Shown here: piece after piece, positions 1-5,546 of the stretch | Numbering within the stretch: the stretch's first letter is position 1 | How the letters are laid out: the number at the start of each line of letters is the position of its first letter | Assembly (NCBI GenBank): GCA_009921765.1 | Contig: RFXC01000147.1 | Coordinates: 1-10,908 of the forward strand | DNA length: 10,908 nucleotides | Origin: Betaproteobacteria bacterium | GTDB lineage: Bacteria > Pseudomonadota > Gammaproteobacteria > Burkholderiales > Burkholderiaceae | Direction: 5' to 3' | The notes under the pieces: generated by a model | The model's input: the letters and a program-made list of their open reading frames with translations, nothing else | Database searches by the model: none | Told to the model about the DNA's origin: nothing | Position numbers and translations under genes: made by a program

Positions 1-471
1 GCCAGCGTCCACCACCACCAGCTCCCTCACCAGGCCGGCCGGAGCCTGGGCCAGGTCTGCCAGCAGCAGCGGCAGGCGCCGGGCTTCGTCGTGGGCGCGC
101 CGGGCGAGCGTTCCGATCACATCGTCGGCTTCAATACCTTCCACCATGATGAGCGGCCAGCCCATCGCGCGCACCAGCTCATGGATCATCGGAATCTGCC
201 TCGCCAGGTCGGCGGGCATGGCGCTTCGCTGCGCCTTGTATTCTGGATAGATCGCGTCGCGAAAGGTGGGGCCCGGCGCATCGAATACCACCGCGCCGTG
301 CGAGGCCCCGAGGTTCAGCCGGGCGTCAGTCCGCAACCTTCTGAGCATGGCCACCATGCCGTAGATGGCGCCGGTGGGCTCACCTTCACGGTTGCGCAGA
401 TCGGGCAGTGCGTGAAACGCCCGGTAGAGGTAGCTCGAACCGTCGACCAGCAGCAGGGAACCGTCAGTCAT
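1..471 (-). CDS. polA: DNA polymerase I, N-terminal 5'-nuclease part (partial)
   Basis: This is the first 157 codons of DNA polymerase I, which fills gaps and removes RNA primers during lagging-strand synthesis and excision repair; the 3' end lies beyond the left edge. The translation matches the FEN-like 5'-3' exonuclease domain: LLVDGSSYLYRAFHA with D10, AVVFDAPGPTFRD with D64, and the acidic cluster EADD at residues 114-117, all expected metal or active-site residues of the family. The ATG at 471-469 sits just ahead of the conserved LLVDGSSY strand, so the start is secure even though no Shine-Dalgarno is visible. Oddity: between the EADDVIGTLA helix and the point where family members read GDKD there are about 19 more residues than in E. 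coli Pol I (roughly residues 130-150), rich in Leu and Ala. The Klenow portion is not in the window. The gene is divergent from thrB. Confidence 0.95.
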   Translation of the reverse strand, partial: MTDGSLLLVDGSSYLYRAFHALPDLRNREGEPTGAIYGMVAMLRRLRTDARLNLGASHGAVVFDAPGPTFRDAIYPEYKAQRSAMPADLARQIPMIHELVRAMGWPLIMVEGIEADDVIGTLARRAHDEARRLPLLLADLAQAPAGLVRELVVVDAG

Positions 472-648
472 GGGTTGAGACCCGAAAGAGCGTGTTGTGG
501 AAGGTTGACAGCCACGCGTAGGGCATGCGGGAAAGCGTTGGGGGACGGCTACTTGCGCTCGGAAGGACGCTGCAGCCTCACGTAGAGGGCGCCGATTATG
601 TCAGAGTTCAACCTTGCAACCGACCGGTTCCGACAAGAATGCTGTCCG
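472..648. promoter_or_regulatory. Divergent polA / thrB intergenic region
   Basis: This 177-bp gap separates two genes that point away from each other, so it should hold both promoters. Reading the minus strand, TGACATAAT (603-595) is an extended -10-like element for polA with no good -35. On the plus strand a perfect TTGACA lies at 505-510, but no -10 appears at 16-18 bp. A small inverted repeat, GGGT-tgag-ACCC (472-483), abuts the polA start codon where a ribosome binding site would be. Everything here is motif reading only; no start of transcription can be confirmed. Confidence 0.4.
595..603 (-). promoter_or_regulatory. Candidate extended -10 element for polA
   Basis: On the minus strand the bases read TGACATAAT, which is TG, one base, then CATAAT (five of six matches to TATAAT). 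The extended TG often compensates for a weak -35, and the hexamer 17 bp upstream (TCGGTT) is indeed poor. Transcription from here would give polA a leader of roughly 115 nt. Single-motif evidence, so low confidence. Confidence 0.3.
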
Positions 649-1623
649 ATGGCTGTCTTCACCCCGATCACCGACTCTGACGTCCACTCGCTCCTCGCCG
701 GCTATGCGGTGGGCGAGCTTGTGGGCTTCGAGGGCATCGCAGCAGGCATTGAAAACAGCAATTTCTTCGTCGACACCACCTGCGGGCGTTATGTGCTCAC
801 CATTTTCGAGCGCCTGTCCGCGCAGCATCTGCCCGCCTACCTCGGCCTCATGCGCCATCTGGCCGCACGAGGCATTGCCTGCCCGGATCCGGTTGCCCGC
901 CAATCGGGCGAGCTCCAGCACACGCTGCACGGCAAGCCCTGCGCACTGGTCACGCGCCTGACCGGCCGATCGGTCGAACATGCTGCGGCCGCGCACTGCG
1001 CCCGGGTCGGTGCGCTGCTCGCCGCCATGCACCGCGCGGCGGCCGACTTCACCGGCATGCCCGACAACCCCCGCGGCCGACGCTGGTGGACGCAGACCGC
1101 CCCGCAGGTCCGCGAATTTCTCGATGCCCCGCAACGCGCGCTGCTCGAAACCGAAATGGCCGAGCAGCAGGCGTTTTCGGCAAGCGCCGACTTCGCAGCC
1201 CTGCCAGGTGGGCCGGTGCATGCCGACCTGTTCCGCGATAACGTCCTGTTCGGCGCGCCCCGCCCCGGCGAAATCGCTCCGCCGCTTTCCGGTGTGATCG
1301 ACTTCTACTTCGCCGGACACGACAGCTGGCTCTATGACCTTGCCGTCACGGCGAACGACTGGTGTATTGATGAGGCGAGTGGAGAATTCGATCGCGACCG
1401 CCTGCATGCGCTCCTCGAAGCCTACCGCCGCGAGCGGCCACTTACCGAGGCTGAGACGCGTGCCTGGCCTGCGATGCTGCGCGCCGCCGCACTTCGGTTC
1501 TGGCTCTCGCGCCTCTACGACCTCCACTGTCCGCGACCGGCCGAGGTCATCCAGCCCAAGGACCCGGCGCATTTCGAGCGTATATTGCGCGCGCGGCGCC
1601 TCAGCGTTCCGGCGCCCGATTAA
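649..1623 (+). CDS. thrB: Homoserine kinase (ThrB, choline-kinase-like type)
   Basis: ThrB phosphorylates homoserine with ATP to O-phosphohomoserine, the substrate of threonine synthase, in the cytoplasm. This is the kinase-fold type found in pseudomonads and betaproteobacteria, unrelated to the GHMP-family ThrB of E. coli. The 324-residue product begins MAVFTPIT, like known members (MSVFTP in Pseudomonas), carries the nucleotide-loop stretch GIENSNFF near residue 34, the catalytic loop HADLFRDN at 191-198 (D193, N198) and the metal-binding IDF at 217-219, then conserved LYDLA and RFWLSRL segments. I chose the ATG at 649 because homologues start there; the in-frame ATG at 598 would add 17 unconserved residues. 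Between the catalytic loop and IDF there are around ten extra residues rich in Pro and Gly. The membrane-protein gene follows 41 bp downstream on the same strand, so the two may be cotranscribed. Confidence 0.93.
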   Translation: MAVFTPITDSDVHSLLAGYAVGELVGFEGIAAGIENSNFFVDTTCGRYVLTIFERLSAQHLPAYLGLMRHLAARGIACPDPVARQSGELQHTLHGKPCALVTRLTGRSVEHAAAAHCARVGALLAAMHRAAADFTGMPDNPRGRRWWTQTAPQVREFLDAPQRALLETEMAEQQAFSASADFAALPGGPVHADLFRDNVLFGAPRPGEIAPPLSGVIDFYFAGHDSWLYDLAVTANDWCIDEASGEFDRDRLHALLEAYRRERPLTEAETRAWPAMLRAAALRFWLSRLYDLHCPRPAEVIQPKDPAHFERILRARRLSVPAPD

Positions 1624-1664
1624 TCTGCCACGTCATCGCCTCGTCTGACCCCCACGCTTTCATC

Positions 1665-2486
1665 ATGCAGATCGCCCGCCTTCCTGCGAAAACCGGTTTC
1701 CGTTGGGTACTCGATGGCTTCCGGTTGCTCCGCCGCCAGCCCGTTGCGCTGGTGGCCATTGCGTTCCTGAACCTGGCCCTGATGGGCGTTTCGATGATCG
1801 TGCCGATCATCGGCTCGCTCGGGCCACTGATCCTGACTCCCATTTTCATGGTGGGCATGATGCAGGCGGTGCGAACCGCGGAGGCCGGCCAGAATCCCTC
1901 GCCGCTCACGCTTTTTGCCGGCTTTCGCGATGACCGCGGGCGCGCCTGGAAGCCGCTCCTCGGACTGGGCGCGATCAACGCTGTCGCCACCTTGCTGGCG
2001 CTTGCCGCCTCGGCCATGGCGGGAGGCGATGCGCTGGTTCAAATGGCCACTGGCCGCCTCGACCCGAGTGACCCCCGGTTGAACGACGCTGCGCTCGCCG
2101 GCGCACTCGCGGTCTTCATCCTCATCTACCTGCCGATCCAGCTTGCCACCTGGTATGCCCCGCTCTTCATCGCCTGGGACCGCGTACCGCTGCTGAAGTC
2201 GATGTTCTTCAGCATCGCTGCCATCCTGCGTAACCGCTGGGCGTTTCTTGCCTATGCGGTGGGCTGGGTGGCTTTCGCGGTGGTGGCATCGATTGTGCTG
2301 CGCCTCTTGCAGGGGCTGCTCGCGGGCTCGCCACTTCTATGGTCGGTGGTGCTGATGCCGCTCTGGCTGGTGGGCATCACGGCCGTGTATTGCTCCTTCT
2401 GGGCCACCTACCGAGACGCGGTCGACCGCAATCCAAGGCCTGCCGCGCCCGAAATTCAGCCCCCCGAGCCACCCCCCACGCCATAG
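1665..2486 (+). CDS. BPSS1780-family multi-pass membrane protein
   Basis: This 273-residue inner-membrane protein has no assigned function. The N-terminal signature (LPAKTGFRWVLDGFRLLRRQ, residues 6-25) and overall pattern match what I recall as the BPSS1780 family, common in betaproteobacteria. Hydrophobic segments lie at about 27-69 (probably two helices), 97-118, 143-168, 191-217 and 222-246, giving about six membrane spans, with a loop of mixed charge around 119-142. The C-terminal tail (from about 251) is hydrophilic and ends in a Pro-rich run, PPEPPPTP. It follows thrB by 41 bp, with no clear Shine-Dalgarno before the ATG, which suggests dependence on thrB transcription. Its last 31 bp overlap the 3' end of the convergent isomerase gene. 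Family membership is from memory of the sequence style; the function is unknown. Confidence 0.85.
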   Translation: MQIARLPAKTGFRWVLDGFRLLRRQPVALVAIAFLNLALMGVSMIVPIIGSLGPLILTPIFMVGMMQAVRTAEAGQNPSPLTLFAGFRDDRGRAWKPLLGLGAINAVATLLALAASAMAGGDALVQMATGRLDPSDPRLNDAALAGALAVFILIYLPIQLATWYAPLFIAWDRVPLLKSMFFSIAAILRNRWAFLAYAVGWVAFAVVASIVLRLLQGLLAGSPLLWSVVLMPLWLVGITAVYCSFWATYRDAVDRNPRPAAPEIQPPEPPPTP

Positions 2487-3250
2487 GCGCGCGCCCAGCC
2501 CAGGGTATCGGTGGTGGGCCCTGAAGGCGCATATTCGCAGCCTATCCAGCCCGCCCAACCCAGTTCCTCGATCAGATCAAACAGGAAGGGAAAGCGGATT
2601 TCGCCGGTGCCCGGTTCGTGACGACCCGGTACATCACCCACCTGCAGATGACCAATGTAGGGCCAGGCTTCACGCATCCGGTCGGCAATTGAACCCTGCT
2701 CGGTCTGCACATGGAAGGTGTCGAAACAGAGCTTCACATTGTCGCGGCCGATTTTCCGAATCACCTCCACGCCTTCTTCGACCCGGTGATAGAGGAACTC
2801 CGGAAAGCGGGCTTTCGCACAGGGCTCGAGAATGAGCGTGATACCAGCCTGCGCCGCGCGCTCTGCTGCCCAATCAAGGTTGCGGATAAAGCGATCCATG
2901 CAGTCGGCGCGATCGAGATCCGGCGTGATGTTGCCAGGCATCACATGGACATTGGGACGCCCCACTTCCAGCGAGTAGGCGAGCGCCCGCTCGACGCTGT
3001 CGCGATAGTCGGCCTCGCGGCCTGGCAGCGCTGCAAGCCCGCGCTCGCCGGCTGCCCAGTCGAAGGGCGACAGCACCTGTACCAGCGTGAGATCGAGATC
3101 GGTCAGGCGCTTGGCCAGTTCGCGCGCTGGAATATCGTAGGGAAAGGCAGACTCCACCCCGCGAAAGCCGGCGGCGGCCGCAGCTGCATAGCGGTCGATC
3201 ATGGGCAGCTCGGTAAACAGCCAGCGCAGATTCGGGTCAAAGCGAAGCAT
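2456..3250 (-). CDS. Hydroxypyruvate isomerase-like TIM-barrel protein
   Basis: This 264-residue protein resembles Hyi/OtnI enzymes, which interconvert hydroxypyruvate and tartronate semialdehyde or isomerise 2-oxo-tetronates. It starts MLRFDPNL (MLRFSANL in E. coli Hyi), has FDWAAGERGLAALPGRE (63-79), and keeps the expected metal or catalytic positions: E142 in LEP, D177 in CFDTFH, H201/Q203 in GHLQVGD, the EPGTGEI loop (212-218) and E239 in GCEY. The residue numbers match the E. coli enzyme almost exactly. The ATG at 3250 has AAGGA eight bases upstream (3263-3259). It overlaps the upstream hydrolase gene by 14 bp. The C-terminus is a non-conserved Gly/Ser tail (VGGGSGG) encoded where it overlaps the convergent membrane-protein gene. 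The substrate is not certain: no glyoxylate carboligase or tartronate reductase gene is nearby, so I give no gene symbol. Confidence 0.88.
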   Translation of the reverse strand: MLRFDPNLRWLFTELPMIDRYAAAAAAGFRGVESAFPYDIPARELAKRLTDLDLTLVQVLSPFDWAAGERGLAALPGREADYRDSVERALAYSLEVGRPNVHVMPGNITPDLDRADCMDRFIRNLDWAAERAAQAGITLILEPCAKARFPEFLYHRVEEGVEVIRKIGRDNVKLCFDTFHVQTEQGSIADRMREAWPYIGHLQVGDVPGRHEPGTGEIRFPFLFDLIEELGWAGWIGCEYAPSGPTTDTLGWARAYGVGGGSGG

Positions 3251-4121
3251 TGGGCGAGTCCTTGAGAAGACGCAGTACAGCGGCGTTGTAGCGGTCGGCT
3301 GCTTCGTAGGACACCCAGTGACCGGCGCCCTTGATGAGCAGGCGGGACTGTAGCGCAGGCACCTCGTCGAGCAAGGCGTGCGCCTGATCCCAGCGACCCT
3401 CGAAGATGAAGTCGCGTTCGCCCACGATCAGATGAAGCGGGCCGGCCAGCGTGCGGATCGTATCGTGGACCAGCGATGTCCGCGCAAGCCTGCGTTTCGT
3501 CATCCGGTCGCGCTCGACGTTGCGGCCATGGGTTTCCACCGCCAGCGCATCGGCTGCGGTCGGATCGCTCAGCATGAAGGCGAGCAGATTGTGCCGATGA
3601 ACCTCGTCGCGCGCGGCGCCTTCCGGCGCATCGCGCCAGGCGCGCAGGCGCCCGAACGGTGGCGGGTTGTCGCGAAACACCGGCGGCCCGGTGAGCACCA
3701 GCCGCGCGACGTGCCCAGGCCAGTCGCGTGCGAGCAGGACCGCCACCACCGTGCCGAATGAAAACGCCACCACGTCGAGCGCCCGCACGCCCGGCAGAAT
3801 CTGCTCGAGTCCCAGCACCAGCCAGCGCGGAATCACATCGGCATCGTTGCCATCGGGCGGCAGCGCCGAGTCGCCCGAGCCCGGCAGGTCGGGAGCGATC
3901 ACCTGGTAGCCGGCCGCAGCCAGGGCCTCGACGTTGCGGATCCAGTGGGTCCAGCTGCCCGAGCCGCCGTGAAGCAGCAAAAGCGGACGCCCCTGGCCCC
4001 ACAGATACCAGACCAGCTGCCCTTCTCCGCACGGCGTCTCGACGCGCATGCCCGCGGCTGCGACGCGTTCGACCTCGGCCCGCGCCTCGAGCGGCCCGTT
4101 GGGCGTTGGCTGTTGAATCAC
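3237..4121 (-). CDS. Alpha/beta-fold hydrolase
   Basis: This 294-residue cytoplasmic protein (no signal peptide seen) has the alpha/beta hydrolase core. The oxyanion-hole motif LLLLHGGSGSWTHW spans 47-60, DLPGSGDS lies at 78-85, the nucleophile is S121 in the elbow AFSFGT (119-124), the acid is D237 in VGERD and the base is H268 in GAGHW. A cap region of about 90 residues separates the elbow from the acid. The order and spacing are those of esterases and C-C bond hydrolases; the substrate cannot be read from sequence. I set the start at GTG 4121, whose bases GTGA overlap the stop of the M48 gene and which is preceded by GGGGGA seven bases upstream, the pattern of translational coupling. The alternative ATG at 4050 would remove 24 residues, leaving the catalytic motifs intact. 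The open frame extends to 4466, but that part only shadows the M48 gene. Confidence 0.88.
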   Translation of the reverse strand: MIQQPTPNGPLEARAEVERVAAAGMRVETPCGEGQLVWYLWGQGRPLLLLHGGSGSWTHWIRNVEALAAAGYQVIAPDLPGSGDSALPPDGNDADVIPRWLVLGLEQILPGVRALDVVAFSFGTVVAVLLARDWPGHVARLVLTGPPVFRDNPPPFGRLRAWRDAPEGAARDEVHRHNLLAFMLSDPTAADALAVETHGRNVERDRMTKRRLARTSLVHDTIRTLAGPLHLIVGERDFIFEGRWDQAHALLDEVPALQSRLLIKGAGHWVSYEAADRYNAAVLRLLKDSPNASL

Positions 4122-5473
4122 TTCGCCATCCCCCAACTTTTCAGGCGATTGGCCGCATGGCGCGCAGCGTCCCCCTGCTGAACCGCGGACAGATAGCGGC
4201 GATAGGACTGGGCCGCTGCCTGGCGGTTCTGAAGGCCCTCGTGCGTGAGGGCAAGCAGGAAGTCGGTGTCGGGGTCGCCAGGCAGGGCCTGTGCGTAGCG
4301 GTTGAGTTCCTGCTGCGATTCGGAAAACCGCTTCTGGCCCAGCAGATTGATGCCCGAGAGCTGCATCGCCTGACCTTCGGTCGGATACACCCGGCGCGCC
4401 TGCGCGAGATAGGCCTGCGCCTCGGCGCGCCGGTTCTGCGCGATCTGGCACTTGGCCATGAGACACAGGCCGGTGTAGTCATCGGGGGCGGCTTTGAGTG
4501 CCGAGGTCAGGGCCTGCTGGGCTTCAGGCAGACGCTTGCGCGCCATGGCCTGCTCGCCAGCCTGTTGATCGGCGATTGCCGGGCGAAGCTTGCGCAGGCT
4601 CGCGGTCTGGTCCATGTAGCGTTCACGCTGTACCGACGCGGACCCGGTCGCCGCATAGCGGCCTGACGCCTCGCGGCGCATCGTGGCGAGCCGCTCCTCC
4701 GACATGGGGTGGGAACTGAACATGGTGTCGAGCAGACCCGGCTTTTCGCTTGACTGCCGGACCAGCACGCCCATGAGTTCCGACATGCCCGAGGCCGGGT
4801 AGCCAACGCCCGTCATATAAGCCATGCCCAGCGAATCGGCTTCGCGCTCGTTGTCGCGCGAATAGGCTGAAAGGAGCGCGCTCGCACCGATCTGCCCCCC
4901 GAGCGCGATGATGGGCGCCCAGTCACTCCCACGGTCCGACGCTGCGGCAGCGATGCTCACGCCCGCGATCACCAGCTCCGCAACCATCGACTGACCGGCC
5001 CTCTGCGCACTGTGCCGCGCATTGACATGCCCTACCTCGTGGCCCAGCAAACCGGCCAGCTGCGCTTCGTTGTCCATCTCGAGCAGGATGCCGCGCGTGA
5101 TACCGATGCTGCCTGCAGGAAAGGTGTAGGCATTCACGTAGTTGGCATTGAGCGCCCGGCATGAATAGGGCAGCTTGGGCCGATGCGAGCGCGCAGCGAT
5201 CCGGCCGTTCATCTCGCCCAGATAACGGTTGAGTGAGTCATCCTGCACCGCGCCATAGTCGTTCGAGAACTGGTGCGGCGCCTGCTTCCGGTCGATATTG
5301 ATCTCGTCCTGTTCAGACAGCCCCACCAGCACCTTCTCGCCGGTGACCGGGTGCGCTGCGCAACCCGAGAGCGCCGGCAGCACCGCGGGCGCAGAGACAA
5401 CGCCGATCAGCCAGAGCATGTCGCGGCGCGTAAGCGAGCCGCGGCTTGCGCGCTCACCGATTGGTTCGTTCAT
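4118..5473 (-). CDS. M48 metalloprotease lipoprotein with TPR-like tail
   Basis: This 451-residue periplasmic zinc protease is of the M48 family (BepA/LoiP relatives, which act in outer-membrane protein quality control). The N-terminus carries a twin-arginine-like motif, LTRRDMLWLIG (14-24), a hydrophobic stretch and a lipobox LSGC with Cys38, so it should be exported, possibly through Tat, and lipidated. The protease domain shows FPAGSIGITRG (118-127), the zinc motif HEVGH (145-149), the third ligand E211 in NEREAD, and the SHPMSEER stretch (254-261). Residues from about 300 on look like helical repeats with TPR character (for example EAQQALTSALKAAPDD at 317-332). The ATG at 5473 follows GGAGG at six bases and is preferred over the ATG at 5503, which would add ten residues. 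It lies 73 bp after uvrD and overlaps the hydrolase start by four bases. BepA orthology is plausible but unproven, so no symbol is given. Confidence 0.92.
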   Translation of the reverse strand: MNEPIGERASRGSLTRRDMLWLIGVVSAPAVLPALSGCAAHPVTGEKVLVGLSEQDEINIDRKQAPHQFSNDYGAVQDDSLNRYLGEMNGRIAARSHRPKLPYSCRALNANYVNAYTFPAGSIGITRGILLEMDNEAQLAGLLGHEVGHVNARHSAQRAGQSMVAELVIAGVSIAAAASDRGSDWAPIIALGGQIGASALLSAYSRDNEREADSLGMAYMTGVGYPASGMSELMGVLVRQSSEKPGLLDTMFSSHPMSEERLATMRREASGRYAATGSASVQRERYMDQTASLRKLRPAIADQQAGEQAMARKRLPEAQQALTSALKAAPDDYTGLCLMAKCQIAQNRRAEAQAYLAQARRVYPTEGQAMQLSGINLLGQKRFSESQQELNRYAQALPGDPDTDFLLALTHEGLQNRQAAAQSYRRYLSAVQQGDAARHAANRLKSWGMAK

Positions 5474-5505
5474 GGGACACCTCCAGCGGCTTGCAGACAT
5501 CAATC

Positions 5506-5522
5506 CGCGCTAGCTTAGCGCG
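5506..5522. repeat. Inverted repeat, 7-bp stem with 3-nt loop
   Basis: CGCGCTA and TAGCGCG are perfectly complementary arms around GCT. The repeat lies between the uvrD stop and the M48 ribosome binding site. It could act as a partial terminator, attenuator or RNA-stability element for the minus-strand transcript. No T-run follows, so a standard intrinsic terminator is not supported. Confidence 0.5.
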
Positions 5523-5535
5523 AGGCGGACCGCCT
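5523..5535. repeat. Inverted repeat directly next to the previous one
   Basis: AGGCGG and CCGCCT flank a single A, forming a perfect 13-base inverted repeat (as RNA, a five-pair stem with a three-base loop). It directly abuts the 5506-5522 repeat and lies 11 bases after the uvrD stop codon, so the two could form tandem hairpins at the end of the uvrD message. Confidence 0.45.
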
Positions 5536-5546
5536 GCGAACGACGG

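Noticed and set aside
505..510. Perfect TTGACA as a thrB promoter -35
   Set aside because: No TATAAT-like hexamer lies 16-18 bp downstream (the bases there are GC-rich), so a complete promoter is not supported.
598..648. Upstream ATG at 598 as the thrB start
   Set aside because: It adds 17 residues with no match to the family, whereas ATG 649 gives the expected MAVFTP start. The 598 codon also coincides with the candidate polA -10 on the other strand.
601..1572. Long minus-strand open frame of 323 codons opposite thrB
   Set aside because: It lies wholly antisense to a gene with clear catalytic motifs; its translation shows no recognisable domain and is explained by high GC at third codon positions.
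4122..4466. Upstream extension of the hydrolase frame
   Set aside because: This part lies inside the M48 gene in another frame and gives an Arg/Pro/Gly-rich translation without hydrolase features. The GTG at 4121 has a good ribosome binding site.
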